Positions 5,464 to 14,367 of a stretch of 39,039 bases of DNA are shown piece after piece. Every line of letters starts with the position of its first letter. Position 1 is the first letter of the stretch. The stretch spans positions 1-39,039 of IMG/VR virus record IMGVR_UViG_3300032287_001305. One strand, 5' to 3'. Origin of the DNA: a virus. The notes under the pieces were generated by a model. It made no database searches and was not told where the DNA came from. It worked only from the letters and a program-made list of their open reading frames with translations. Made by a program: the position numbers and the translations under genes.

Positions 5464-7476
5464 ATGGAAGAAAACACACAACAACATAACAAACTTGCTA
5501 GTTGGGTTATTGAGAAAGCCGATAAGTGGCGTGATCATTACATTAGCAACTATGCACCTAAGCATGAGGAATACTATCGTCTATGGCGTGGTCAATGGGA
5601 CTCGCAGGATAAGACACGTGACAGTGAGCGTAGTAAGCTCATTGCTCCTGCCTTGCAGCAAGCTGTTGAGAGCAGCGTTGCAGAAGTAGAAGAAGCTACG
5701 TTTGGTCGTGGCAAGTGGTTTGATATTAAGGATGACCACAGAGACAAGGACAACAGTGATGTTGCCTACATGCGTCAATGCTTAGAAGAAGAGTTTAAGT
5801 TTAACAAGGGACGTAGACAAATTGCTGAAGCCTTGTTAAACGCTGCCGTGTATGGTACAGGTTGTATGGAGCTGGTGTTGGATGAAGTGACAGAGCTTGT
5901 CCCTGCTACACAACCAGTGCTGGATGGCGCTATGCAGGCTGTTGGTGTTATGCAGAAGCAACGCACAGTGGTTAAGTGGAGGCCAGTGCTGCCACAGAAC
6001 TTCCTCATTGACCCCGCATCCTCCACCATTGAAGAGGCATTAGGTGTAGCTGTTGATGAGTTTGTTCCTAAGCATCAAGTGGAACAGAACATTGAGAAGG
6101 GCATCTATCTTGACGTTGACATTGAACAAGCAGCTCCTGATCAAGACTTAGAGCCTGACCAAGACCTCACCCTGTACACAGAAGACAAGGTGAGACTCAC
6201 CAAGTATTATGGCTTGGTTCCCACTGATTTGTTTAAAGAAGCTATGTCTGGTGAAGACTATGAAGAACCAGCCGATGACAAAGCAGAAGATGAGAAAGAG
6301 CCTGAGTATACAGAAGCCATTGTCATTGTGGCTAACGGTGGTGTGTTGTTAAAGGTTGAAGCCAACCCTTATATGATGCAAGACCGTCCTCTGGTTGCCT
6401 TCCCTTGGGATGTAGTTCCCGGACGCTTCTGGGGCCGTGGCATCTGTGAGAAGGGCTATAACAGCCAGAAGGCCCTTGATGCAGAGCTTCGTGCTCGTAT
6501 TGATGCCTTGGCTATGACTGTCCATCCAATGATGGCTATGGACGCTACACGTATGCCTAGAGGCGCTAAGCTGGAGGTGAGACCCGGTAAGAACATTCTA
6601 ACCAATGGCAACCCTAATGAAGTGTTGATGCCCTTTAAGTTTGGTAGCATTGATCAGATTACATTTGTTCAGGCTGAGCAGCTCCAGAAGATGGTACAGA
6701 TGGCTACAGGTGCTGTAGATGCTGGTGGTATGTCTGGTGTTATCAATGGTGAAGCTGCTGCTGGCGCTGTTAGCATGTCTCTTGGAGCCATCATCAAGCG
6801 TCACAAGCGCACATTGATTAATTTCCAAGACTGTTTCCTCATTCCTCTCATTGAGAAGAGTGCCTACCGCTACATGCAATATGATCCAGACAATTTCCCT
6901 GCTCAAGACTTCAAGTTTGTAGCAAGCAGCTCTCTTGGTGTCATTGCACGTGAGTATGAAGTGACACAATTGGTGCAGCTGTTGCAGACATTGGGTCAAG
7001 ATAGCCCCATGTATCCCATGTTGGTGGAAGCAGTTGTGGATAATATGTCTTTGTCTAATAGAGAAGACCTCATTGCTCAGCTTAAACAGCTCAGCCAGCC
7101 CAATCCACAAGCTCAACAAGCTCAGCAACAGCAGATGGAACAGCAAATGGCTACAGTGCAGGCTCAAGTGCAGCTGTTACAGGCTCAGGCAGCTGAGAGC
7201 CAAGGCCGTGCCATCAAATATCAGACAGAAGCACAGGCTATTCCTACACAACTTGAGACAGATCGTATCAAAGCTGTGTCAGGCAGCTTGCCAAAGGACG
7301 ATATGGGTGACAAAGAGTTTGAAAAGAGAGCCAGACTTGCTGAACTGGTGCTGAAAGAACGTGAAATTACTAGCAAAGAAGCCATTGTAGAGAAGCAAAT
7401 GCGTGAAAGCACTAAGAATTCTACAAGTGATGCAGCTTTGATGGAAGCTTTGAACAAAGGAAAAGCTAATGCGTGA
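5464..7476 (+). CDS. Portal protein
   Basis: The 670-aa protein follows the large terminase and begins with a portal-type N-terminal region (EKADKWRDHYISNYAPKHEE, then LWRGQWDSQD). A central VPGRFWGRGICEKGYNSQKA segment fits the wing/stem region of podophage portals, and a long Gln/Ala-rich helical C-terminus (residues about 540-600, repeated QAQQQ) could form a barrel. It would form the dodecameric ring through which DNA is pumped and ejected. Its last eight bases overlap the next gene in another frame. Confidence 0.9.
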   Translation: MEENTQQHNKLASWVIEKADKWRDHYISNYAPKHEEYYRLWRGQWDSQDKTRDSERSKLIAPALQQAVESSVAEVEEATFGRGKWFDIKDDHRDKDNSDVAYMRQCLEEEFKFNKGRRQIAEALLNAAVYGTGCMELVLDEVTELVPATQPVLDGAMQAVGVMQKQRTVVKWRPVLPQNFLIDPASSTIEEALGVAVDEFVPKHQVEQNIEKGIYLDVDIEQAAPDQDLEPDQDLTLYTEDKVRLTKYYGLVPTDLFKEAMSGEDYEEPADDKAEDEKEPEYTEAIVIVANGGVLLKVEANPYMMQDRPLVAFPWDVVPGRFWGRGICEKGYNSQKALDAELRARIDALAMTVHPMMAMDATRMPRGAKLEVRPGKNILTNGNPNEVLMPFKFGSIDQITFVQAEQLQKMVQMATGAVDAGGMSGVINGEAAAGAVSMSLGAIIKRHKRTLINFQDCFLIPLIEKSAYRYMQYDPDNFPAQDFKFVASSSLGVIAREYEVTQLVQLLQTLGQDSPMYPMLVEAVVDNMSLSNREDLIAQLKQLSQPNPQAQQAQQQQMEQQMATVQAQVQLLQAQAAESQGRAIKYQTEAQAIPTQLETDRIKAVSGSLPKDDMGDKEFEKRARLAELVLKEREITSKEAIVEKQMRESTKNSTSDAALMEALNKGKANA

Positions 7477-9826
7477 TGAAGTAGCCCGTCTTGCTGCTGC
7501 TAAAGCTTTAGAACTAGCTCAAGCTGTCACCACTCTTGTTGGCCCTAGTGGAGAAAAGGGAGACAAGGGAGAGAAAGGCGACAAGGGAGACAAAGGCGAA
7601 GCTGGTGTAGATGGTCGTAATGGCAAAGATGGCATAGACGGCAAGGATGGAAACAATGGTGTAGATGGTGTTTCCATTACAAGTGTAAAGATTGACCTCG
7701 ATGACCATTTAGTTGTACAGCTTTCCACTGGAGAAGAGATTGATGCAGGAAGCTTGGCTGCTGCCAAGGCTTCTTCAGTGTATGCAATGCTGAAACAGAC
7801 AGCTGATACAGCTCCTCTGGTTTCTTCTATTGAAGACTTGCAAGCTCAGATCAATACTTTGACAGGTATTGATGGAACTCTTGGAAGCATGGCTCAACAA
7901 GAGGCAAACGCTGTATCCATCACTGGTGGAACCATTACAGGTATTACCGACTTAGCAGTGGCTGATGGTGGTACAGGAGCTTCTACGGCCTCCGGTGCTC
8001 GTACTAACTTAGGGCTGGTAATTGGTGCTGATGTGTTGGCTCCTAACGGAAGTGCTGCTTCTCTAACAAACTTTCCTACGTTAAATCAAAACACTACAGG
8101 GACAGCTAGTAACGTAACTGGCACAGTAGCTATCGTTAACGGTGGCACTGGTGCTACGACAGCAGGAGCAGCTTTGACTGCTTTAGGTGCTTACGCAGCG
8201 TCTAACCCGTCAGGATACACATCGAATACTGGTACTGTTACTTCCGTAGCGTTAACTACACCTACTGGATTGACGGTTACAGGTTCTCCTGTGACTACAT
8301 CAGGCACTCTAGCGTTGTCAATGACTTCAGGGTATGCTATCCCTACAACAGCTAGTCAGACTAATTGGGATACAGCTTACGGATGGGGTAATCATGCTTC
8401 TGCTGGTTATTTAAGTACATCCACAGCCGCATCTACATATGCTCCTTTGACGGGTACAGGTACATCAGGTACTTGGGGCATATCAATTACAGGTAATGCA
8501 GCTACGGCAACTAACGTGGCTTACAGTGGTTTAACAGGCACTATACCAACTTGGAACCAGAACACTACTGGCACAGCTTCTAATGTTACTGGAACTGTGG
8601 CTATCGCTAATGGCGGTACTGGGCAAACAACCGCTGTTGCTGCTTTTGATGCCCTATCACCTGCAACAACAAAAGGTGATTTGATTGTAAGCAACGGTAC
8701 AGATAATGTACGTCTTCCTGTAGGCACTAATGATTACGTTTTAACTGCTGACAGCACTCAAGCCAGTGGCGTTAAATGGGCCGCTGCAACGGGTGGTGGT
8801 AGTCCATTGACAGTTAAAGACGAAGGTACAACACTATCGTCTGCTGTTACTAGCATTGACTTTACAGGCTCTGGTGTTACAGCAACAGCCGTAGGAAATG
8901 CTATTTCTGTTGCTATTGCTGGCGGTGGCGGCGGCAGTAGTGTTGATATTCAAGAATTTAAAACGGCTGGCACATCTACATGGACAAAACCTTCGGGCGC
9001 TAAATTAGTCTATGTTGTTTGCATTGGCGGTGGTGGCGGTGGAGGTTCAGGTTATCGTCAATCCGTTTCAGATACAAACCCTGCCGTTGGTGGTTGCGGG
9101 GCGGGTGGTGGCGGTCGCATTGAAATGTGGCTTCCGGGAGTTTCTTTAGGAGGCACTGAAACTATTACTATTGGTTCTGGTGGAACTGGTAATGCAGCCC
9201 GCACTTCAGATGGAGTAACTGGCTCTACAGGTGGAGCAGGAACAAGAAGTAGTTTTGGTAGTTGGGTAAACGCTTATGGCGGTAACGGAGGGTCTAGCGG
9301 AACAACTAACTCACAAGGTGGTGGAGTTGCAGGCGGTGCTGGAGCGGCAAATAATGCGGTAATGGCACAAGGTTCAACTACTCCTTCATGGTTTACTAGT
9401 ATCGGCGGCAATAATAGTGGTGGCGCGGCAGGGGGTGCTGGTAACGCTGGAGCCATTGGCCCCGGTGGTGGCGGTGGAGGTGGTGGTTTAGTTTTATCGC
9501 CCGTTTCTTCTTTAAATGGAGGCAGTGGAGGTCGAGGGGCTGCTTTAAGTAATACAACTCTTGCTACAGGAGGTGGCGGGGGAACTGCTGGAACATCAGG
9601 AGGTGGAACAGGTGGTACAGGCGCAAACCAAACAGCAGCCTTTTTAGGGGGTGCTGGCGGTGGAGGTGGTGGTAGCAACCATAACAACGCAACAGGCGGC
9701 ACAGGCGGCGCTGGAGGTTATCCCGGAGGCGGTGGCGGTGGTGGCGGCGCATCTAAACCGGGTTTTAATTCAGGTGCTGGCGGCAATGGTGGTAATGGTT
9801 ATGTTGCTGTTATTACGTTCTTCTAA
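7469..9826 (+). CDS. Tail fibre: collagen-like, repeat and glycine-rich adhesin
   Basis: The 785-aa protein has three zones. Residues about 24-68 are Gly-X-Y triplets (EKGDKGEKGDKGDKGEAG), which form collagen-like trimers in phage fibres. Residues about 150-430 carry beta-type repeats, including two copies of NQNTTGTASNVTGTVAI followed by an NGGTG motif. Residues about 495-785 are extremely glycine-rich (runs such as GGGGGGG), like the glycine-rich tip domains of phage adhesins. It probably contacts the host receptor. It lies between portal and scaffold genes, an unusual place for a fibre, and overlaps the portal by eight bases. Confidence 0.85.
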   Translation: MRDEVARLAAAKALELAQAVTTLVGPSGEKGDKGEKGDKGDKGEAGVDGRNGKDGIDGKDGNNGVDGVSITSVKIDLDDHLVVQLSTGEEIDAGSLAAAKASSVYAMLKQTADTAPLVSSIEDLQAQINTLTGIDGTLGSMAQQEANAVSITGGTITGITDLAVADGGTGASTASGARTNLGLVIGADVLAPNGSAASLTNFPTLNQNTTGTASNVTGTVAIVNGGTGATTAGAALTALGAYAASNPSGYTSNTGTVTSVALTTPTGLTVTGSPVTTSGTLALSMTSGYAIPTTASQTNWDTAYGWGNHASAGYLSTSTAASTYAPLTGTGTSGTWGISITGNAATATNVAYSGLTGTIPTWNQNTTGTASNVTGTVAIANGGTGQTTAVAAFDALSPATTKGDLIVSNGTDNVRLPVGTNDYVLTADSTQASGVKWAAATGGGSPLTVKDEGTTLSSAVTSIDFTGSGVTATAVGNAISVAIAGGGGGSSVDIQEFKTAGTSTWTKPSGAKLVYVVCIGGGGGGGSGYRQSVSDTNPAVGGCGAGGGGRIEMWLPGVSLGGTETITIGSGGTGNAARTSDGVTGSTGGAGTRSSFGSWVNAYGGNGGSSGTTNSQGGGVAGGAGAANNAVMAQGSTTPSWFTSIGGNNSGGAAGGAGNAGAIGPGGGGGGGGLVLSPVSSLNGGSGGRGAALSNTTLATGGGGGTAGTSGGGTGGTGANQTAAFLGGAGGGGGGSNHNNATGGTGGAGGYPGGGGGGGGASKPGFNSGAGGNGGNGYVAVITFF

Positions 9827-9835
9827 GGAGACACT

Positions 9836-10048
9836 ATGCCAAAACAATTCCTACTAAACGCAGATGGTTCTATTCCAGCCAACGTAAATGTTGAAGCATT
9901 ACAAGCCGCTGGTATTCCTTTAGTGTTGCCTACGCCTATGCCAAGAGAAAGCGGTATGGTTGCTGTTGAGCAAGAGCCGCAAATTATTGATGGTGTATGG
10001 AAGCAAGTATGGACACTTGAGCCAGCACCTGAGCTTGAAGAGAATTAA
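9836..10048 (+). CDS. Small fibre-associated protein, possible assembly chaperone
   Basis: The 70-aa acidic protein (MPKQFLLNADGSIPANVNVE to VWTLEPAPELEEN) begins nine bases after the glycine-rich fibre and has GGAGACACT before its ATG. Small acidic ORFs directly after fibre genes often encode tail-fibre assembly chaperones, and the IIDGVWKQVW pattern with a Pro/Glu-rich end fits that type. No direct evidence of function is visible. Confidence 0.6.
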   Translation: MPKQFLLNADGSIPANVNVEALQAAGIPLVLPTPMPRESGMVAVEQEPQIIDGVWKQVWTLEPAPELEEN

Positions 10049-10065
10049 AAAGTAATACAAAAGAC

Positions 10066-10094
10066 TTGACATTTCAAGTTTTTTGTGGTATAAT
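10066..10094 (+). promoter_or_regulatory. Consensus sigma-70 promoter before scaffold/capsid genes
   Basis: TTGACA (10066-10071), 17 bases and TATAAT (10089-10094). It begins 18 bases after the preceding stop codon and about 35 bases ahead of the 10129 start. It would raise transcription of the scaffold and capsid genes, needed in the largest amounts. Confidence 0.85.
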
Positions 10095-10128
10095 AACCAC
10101 ATAACATCCACATATAAGGAGAAATGTT

Positions 10129-10365
10129 ATGTCAGACAGAGAATATTACGACAATCTTATCAGTTTGTTTGCATCAGATGGATGGAAACTATATCAAGAA
10201 GACTTAGAGGATAACCTCAAAGGTTTACATGATGTAAGTTCTATTAAAGATGCAGAACAATTCTGGAAAAGAAAGGGACAGGTCGAGCTTCTCACTCGTC
10301 TTATCGGCTACCAAGCTCTTATTGAAGAACACTACGAGTTTACGTATGGCGATCAGAACGTTTGA
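10129..10365 (+). CDS. Conserved small podophage protein, 78 aa
   Basis: The sequence MSDREYYDNLISLFASDGWK, followed by a helical DAEQFWKRKGQVELLTRLIGY segment, resembles a small protein often found before the scaffold gene in podophages. Its function is unknown. GGAG precedes the ATG, and it is the first gene after the promoter at 10066. Its end overlaps the zinc-ribbon gene by 20 bases. Confidence 0.75.
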   Translation: MSDREYYDNLISLFASDGWKLYQEDLEDNLKGLHDVSSIKDAEQFWKRKGQVELLTRLIGYQALIEEHYEFTYGDQNV

Positions 10366-10579
10366 TTATGCATGTCCCAAGGGTCACATCACAGAACATT
10401 TTACCTCAAGCATGGAAGAGGAAATAACTTGTCCTGAATGTGGCCTTCTATCAACTAGACAACTTTCAACTCCCTCTGTAAAGCTGGAAGGCTGCACAGG
10501 CGATTTCCCCGGGGCGCACAGAAAATGGGAACTCGTAAGAAGAGAAAAGATGGCGATAGAAAAGAAGCGGAACGCTTAA
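10346..10579 (+). CDS. FmdB-like zinc-ribbon protein
   Basis: The 77-aa protein MAIRTFDYACPKGHITEHF has two knuckles, CPKGH and CPECG, about 20 residues apart, as in the small FmdB-type zinc ribbons common in phages. A Lys/Arg-rich C-terminus (KWELVRREKMAIEKKRNA) follows. An in-frame upstream start at 10250 lies deep inside the previous gene, so the ATG at 10346 is chosen. A role in nucleic acid or protein contact is inferred only. Confidence 0.75.
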   Translation: MAIRTFDYACPKGHITEHFTSSMEEEITCPECGLLSTRQLSTPSVKLEGCTGDFPGAHRKWELVRREKMAIEKKRNA

Positions 10580-10600
10580 CTATGTTAAGCCTTCTTTAGA
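10574..10600 (+). terminator. Weak hairpin with short T-rich tail
   Basis: GCTTAAC (10574-10580) and GTTAAGC (10584-10590) form a perfect 7-bp stem with a 3-base loop, followed by CTTCTTT. It includes the zinc-ribbon stop codon and lies before the scaffold gene. It could attenuate transcription or stabilise the mRNA. Confidence 0.35.
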
Positions 10601-10634
10601 ATTTTTCCATAATGCTATTAAGCACGGAGACTAT

Positions 10635-11414
10635 ATGGCACAATTTATTGACGAAAGTTTAGACAACTCGACTGAGGAAGTTTCTAACATTGTAGAAGAC
10701 CAACAAGCAGCTGATGAAGCTGTAGTTGACAACCAACCACAAGAGGAAGAAATTCCTGAACGATATAAGGGTAAGACCCCTGCTGAGATTATTAGGATGC
10801 ACCAAGAAGCTGAGAAGCTGATGGGCAGACATAGTAAGGAAGTAGGAGAACTTAGACGTATCGTAGACGATTTTGTTAAAACTCAATCCGTCACAAAACA
10901 AGCCCCGCAGGACGAAGAGATTGATTTTTTCTCTGACCCTCAACGAGCAATTGAACAAGCTGTTGCTAAGCATCCAAAGATAAAGGAAGCTGAAACACTT
11001 AACGCACAACTCGCAAGGCAAGCAGCTTTGCAGCAGTTGCAAGCAGCACACCCAGACTATCAAGCGGTCTTGAATGATGAAGGATTTTCTGAGTGGGTTG
11101 CAAAGAGCAAAGTGAGAAGCGAACTATTATCACGTGCTGATCAGCGTTATGACTTTGATGCTGCTGATGAACTCCTTTCTACATGGAAGGAACGTAAGCA
11201 GATGGTGAGTCGTGAAGCTGTGATGCAAAAAGAAGAGAGAGCTAGACAAGTGAAGCAAGGCTCAACTGGTTCTGCAAGAGGAACTGGTGAGGCATCGAGT
11301 AAAAAGAAGTATCGACGTGCTGACATTATGGCACTCATGCAAAATGATCCAGAGCGTTACATGGCACTCCAGCCTGAAATCATGTTGGCGTACCAAGAGA
11401 AACGTGTAATCTAA
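10635..11414 (+). CDS. Capsid assembly scaffolding protein
   Basis: The 259-aa protein is acidic at the N-terminus (DESLDNSTEEVSNIVEDQQ), has a helical middle including IPERYKGKTPAEIIRMHQEA, and ends in a charged basic-to-helical tail (KKKYRRADIMALMQNDPERY). This layout, and its place directly before the major capsid gene, match podophage scaffold proteins that guide procapsid assembly and then leave. CGGAG precedes the ATG. Confidence 0.85.
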   Translation: MAQFIDESLDNSTEEVSNIVEDQQAADEAVVDNQPQEEEIPERYKGKTPAEIIRMHQEAEKLMGRHSKEVGELRRIVDDFVKTQSVTKQAPQDEEIDFFSDPQRAIEQAVAKHPKIKEAETLNAQLARQAALQQLQAAHPDYQAVLNDEGFSEWVAKSKVRSELLSRADQRYDFDAADELLSTWKERKQMVSREAVMQKEERARQVKQGSTGSARGTGEASSKKKYRRADIMALMQNDPERYMALQPEIMLAYQEKRVI

Positions 11415-11437
11415 TAACTTTATGAAAGACTTTTAAA

Positions 11438-12385
11438 ATGGCAACCTCTATTTATCCCGCACAAGGCGGCGCAGTCGGTCTAACCGAAGGCACAAACTTT
11501 ACCCCCGAACTCTGGTCTGATGAGATCATCGCTGCTTACAAAAAGAATATGGTGTTGAGCCAGTTCGTTCGCAAGATGAGCTTCAAAGGTAAGAAGGGTG
11601 ACTCTCTGCACATTCCAGCTCCTAGCCGTGGCCTCGCTGCTGTGGCTAAAGCTGAGAACACAGCTGTCACTTTGCAAAACCTGAGCCAATCAGAAATCGT
11701 TGTGTTGTTGAACCAGCACAAAGAAGTGTCCTACCTTATCGAAGACATCGTTGAGACCCAAGCTTTGCCAACCCTGCGCCGTCACTACACTGACGATGCT
11801 GGCTACGCTATGGCTTTGGATGTTGACAATGCTTTGTGGGACTTGACCAAGAGCTTGGGCAACGGCGGTGGTTCTAACTATGTCCACAACCGTTCATTCC
11901 AATTCAACACCTCTACAGGTGCATTGGAAGCCTATGACGCTGACGGCACTGGTGACATCGGTGCATTCAATGACATCGGTTTCCGCCGTGCTATCCAGTA
12001 TTTGGATGACACTGACAACCCAATGGACGGTCGTGTGTTCGTTGTTCCTCCTTCATTGCGTAACCAGTTGAACGGTCAAGCCCGTTACACTGAGCAAGCA
12101 TTCGTTGGTGAGATCGGTGGTCAAAACACTATCCGTAATGGCGAAGTGGGTAACTTGTATGGTATCCCTGTCGTTGTGTCTAGCAACTGCCCCACACTGG
12201 AAACAGGCGTGAAGGGTGCTTTGTTGGCTCACAAGGATTGGGCTGTGATGGTCGAGCAAATGTCTGTCCGTTCACAAACTCAATACAAGCAAGAGTTCTT
12301 GGCAACTCTGTTCACTTCTGACATGTTGTACGGCACTAAGGTGCTCCGTTCTGACGCAGGTGTGTTGATGGCTGTAGCAGCCTAA
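11438..12385 (+). CDS. Major capsid protein
   Basis: The 315-aa protein follows the scaffold gene. It begins MATSIYPAQGGAVGLTEGTN and contains SFKGKKGDSLHIPAPSRG and SYLIEDIVETQALPTLRRHY, patterns of HK97-fold capsid proteins in podophages. Codon choice differs from its neighbours, with many C-ending codons (AAC, GAC, ATC, TTC), as expected for the most abundant virion protein. An intrinsic terminator follows the stop within ten bases, which isolates the scaffold-capsid transcript. Confidence 0.92.
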   Translation: MATSIYPAQGGAVGLTEGTNFTPELWSDEIIAAYKKNMVLSQFVRKMSFKGKKGDSLHIPAPSRGLAAVAKAENTAVTLQNLSQSEIVVLLNQHKEVSYLIEDIVETQALPTLRRHYTDDAGYAMALDVDNALWDLTKSLGNGGGSNYVHNRSFQFNTSTGALEAYDADGTGDIGAFNDIGFRRAIQYLDDTDNPMDGRVFVVPPSLRNQLNGQARYTEQAFVGEIGGQNTIRNGEVGNLYGIPVVVSSNCPTLETGVKGALLAHKDWAVMVEQMSVRSQTQYKQEFLATLFTSDMLYGTKVLRSDAGVLMAVAA

Positions 12386-12391
12386 TAGCAT

Positions 12392-12424
12392 AGAGAGGCC
12401 CTCACAAGGGGCTTCTCTTGTTTT
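12392..12424 (+). terminator. Intrinsic terminator after the capsid gene
   Basis: AGAGAGGCCC and GGGGCTTCTCT form a strong stem around CTCACAA, followed by TGTTTT. It should end or reduce the capsid transcript before the fibre genes. Confidence 0.8.
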
Positions 12425-12429
12425 GCAAG

Positions 12430-12458
12430 GGGCTTGTTCGCTATTCGCAAACAGGCTC
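12430..12458 (+). other. Second hairpin between capsid and fibre genes
   Basis: GGGCTTGTTCGC (12430-12441) can pair with GCAAACAGGCTC (12447-12458) with two wobbles and one mismatch. It is followed by TTTCC, too short a T-run to be a clear terminator. It may be a back-up terminator or a processing site. Confidence 0.4.
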
Positions 12459-12479
12459 TTTCCATAACAAGGAGACATA

Positions 12480-13439
12480 ATGGCAATATGGCGTGGAACG
12501 GGTGGCTCAGGTGAGAGCACCAGTGACAGTACAATTAACATCACCACTCAACTAGCTACACAGGCTGCTAACAGTGCTGCTGCTGCTTTAGTCTCTGAAA
12601 ATAACGCAGAGACAGCAGAGACAAACGCTGAGACAGCTGCAACGGCTTCTTCTGCTTCTGCTACAGCAGCGGCAACCAGTGCCACCAATGCTGCTTCTAG
12701 TCAGACAGCTGCTGCTTCCTCTGCTACAGGAGCTGCTACTAGCGCCACTGCTGCTGCTTCTAGTGCTTCTGCTGCCAGCACCTCTGCAACTAATGCAGCA
12801 AGTTCTGCTTCAGCTGCATCTACCAGTGCAAGCACAGCTTCTACACAAGCTAGTAATGCTGCTACGTCTGCTACCAATGCAGCTGCTTCAGCAACTACAG
12901 CAGCCACACAAGCAACTAATGCAAGCAACAGTGCATCAGCTGCTGCAACGTCTGCCACTAATGCTGCTAGTTCAGCCAGTGCAGCAAGTACGTCAGCAAC
13001 GAATGCTAGTACCTCTGCTTCAGCCGCTTCTACAAGTGCCACTAATGCTTCTAATAGCGCCTCAGCTGCTGCTACTAGTGCCACCAATGCTGCTAACAGT
13101 GCTACATTAGCTGCTAGTTATACACCATCACAGACAGGTAATGCTGGTAAGTTTCTTACTACTAACGGTACAGCTACATCTTGGGGAACTGTTGATGCTC
13201 TGCCTAGCCAAACAGGAAACAGTGGTAAATATTTAACTACTAACGGTACAGCAGCTTCGTGGGCAACACTCAACGTAGACCCTAACGTAACTACTAAAGG
13301 CTTGTATGAAATGGCTAACACTATTAGTGCCAACTATTCTATGACAGCTGGTAACAATGCTATGTCTGCTGGCCCTATTACAGTGAATAGCGGTATAACA
13401 GTGACAGTGCCTAGTGGCAGTGTCTGGACTATTGTTTAA
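12480..13439 (+). CDS. Ala/Ser/Thr repeat tail-fibre protein
   Basis: The 319-aa protein begins MAIWRGTGGSGESTSD, an N-terminus typical of podophage fibres that dock to the tail. Residues about 40-215 are a low-complexity array of heptads such as SATNAAS and SASAAST, likely a long trimeric coiled stalk. Two copies of an SQTGNxGKxLTTNGTAxSW module follow (about 222-265), then a beta-type end. GGAG precedes the ATG. It has no globular receptor-binding domain, so later fibre genes may supply the tip. Confidence 0.8.
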   Translation: MAIWRGTGGSGESTSDSTINITTQLATQAANSAAAALVSENNAETAETNAETAATASSASATAAATSATNAASSQTAAASSATGAATSATAAASSASAASTSATNAASSASAASTSASTASTQASNAATSATNAAASATTAATQATNASNSASAAATSATNAASSASAASTSATNASTSASAASTSATNASNSASAAATSATNAANSATLAASYTPSQTGNAGKFLTTNGTATSWGTVDALPSQTGNSGKYLTTNGTAASWATLNVDPNVTTKGLYEMANTISANYSMTAGNNAMSAGPITVNSGITVTVPSGSVWTIV

Positions 13440-13447
13440 GGAATATT

Positions 13448-13963
13448 ATGCCAATTACAATTAATGGCTCTGGTACAGTTACAGGCATCACTGCTGGTGG
13501 TTTGCCTGATGGTTCAATTACACCTGCTGATATTGCTGCAACAGGTACACCAAGCTCAACTACTTACCTTCGTGGTGATGGTGTTTGGTCTACTGTTTCT
13601 GGCGGTGTAACTTCTGCTACAGCAGGTAACGGTATTGCTGTCTCTGCCTCTACAGGCGCTGTGACGTTTAGCGCTGCTGCACCTTCGTTTAATACTGTTG
13701 GGAGTTACGCGCTTGTAAAAATGAATCAGGGGTCGTATCCATACTCAAATATGTCATGGACATCTGGAAGCGACTATGCGGCTGGTAATGGTAAAAACCA
13801 ACTTAACAGTGGTTCTTTATTTCCTGTTGGTCAGTATACGTCACAGTCAGCTTCTAACAATCTGTCTGGCACTTGGCGCTGGCTAGGCAATAGTGCAACT
13901 CTTGGTAACGTTGGGTGTTGCCAATACTGGACTCCGTTTGCTATTGCCGTTCGTGTCGCTTAA
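13448..13963 (+). CDS. Tail fibre tip protein, 171 aa
   Basis: The N-terminus MPITINGSGTVTGITAGGLP is the common start of phage fibre/tip proteins, followed by ATGTPSSTTYLRGDGVWSTV, a repeat-type linker seen in many fibres. The C-terminal half (from about residue 75) is unlike the other fibre genes here and ends NVGCCQYWTPFAIAVRVA, possibly a receptor-binding domain. It starts eight bases after the stalk gene, with AAGGAATATT before the ATG. Confidence 0.7.
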   Translation: MPITINGSGTVTGITAGGLPDGSITPADIAATGTPSSTTYLRGDGVWSTVSGGVTSATAGNGIAVSASTGAVTFSAAAPSFNTVGSYALVKMNQGSYPYSNMSWTSGSDYAAGNGKNQLNSGSLFPVGQYTSQSASNNLSGTWRWLGNSATLGNVGCCQYWTPFAIAVRVA

Positions 13964-13975
13964 AAGGAGAAAAAC

Positions 13976-14227
13976 ATGTTAACCGTTGACTATGCAAAAG
14001 ACCCGTTTTGGAACAGCGATGACGGGCAACAGATTTGCTTGACCGTAAAGTTTAATGAGTTTCAAGGAGAAATTCCGTTCACAGCCACATCGTTCGACTC
14101 AATGTCCTATGGCGTTGACCTTTACAACCGTGCCAAAGCTGGTGAGTTCGGTGATATTGCGCCTTATGTTGCGCCTTTTACACCCGCCGAAGACCAGCCA
14201 ACAACCCAAGGCGCTCAAACTTTATGA
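13976..14227 (+). CDS. Small fibre-associated protein, possible chaperone
   Basis: The 83-aa protein (MLTVDYAKDPFWNSDDGQQI to PAEDQPTTQGAQTL) follows the tip gene by 12 bases, with AAGGAG upstream. YNRAKAGEFGDIAPYVAP resembles the C-terminal part of small tail-fibre assembly proteins. Its acidic nature and place after a fibre gene support a chaperone or fibre-attachment role, which is inferred. Confidence 0.65.
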   Translation: MLTVDYAKDPFWNSDDGQQICLTVKFNEFQGEIPFTATSFDSMSYGVDLYNRAKAGEFGDIAPYVAPFTPAEDQPTTQGAQTL

Positions 14228-14367
14228 TTTACCCCGGCTCTGTCCCAGAGTTTCGTGTGCTTATAAAAGCAGACGGCGCACAAGTTTTGCAAGTGCGTTA
14301 CATCAACACGCCTATGGGGTACACGGGCAAGTGGCAAGACATTCCAGTGGTGCAAGACAATGGTTAA
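14224..14367 (+). CDS. Hypothetical 47-aa protein in the fibre module
   Basis: The ORF reads MIYPGSVPEFRVLIKADGAQ, VLQVRYINTPMGYTGKWQDI, PVVQDNG. Its ATG overlaps the previous stop (ATGA) and its end overlaps the next start, so it is embedded in a coupled series. The short beta-rich pattern with a conserved-looking GKWQDIPVV ending resembles small phage proteins encoded beside fibres. Function unknown. Confidence 0.6.
   Translation: MIYPGSVPEFRVLIKADGAQVLQVRYINTPMGYTGKWQDIPVVQDNG

Noticed and set aside
9274-9702. 142-codon proline-rich leftward ORF
   Set aside because: It is the antisense of the glycine-rich fibre tip; GGN codons read as NCC (proline) on the other strand.
12679-13110. Long ORFs in other frames (also 12701-13087 leftward)
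   Set aside because: They are shadows of the Ala/Ser/Thr heptad array, where low-complexity codons leave all frames open.
12640-13110. CRISPR-like repetition
   Set aside because: The repeats are in-frame, of variable length and encode heptads; there are no constant repeats with unique spacers.
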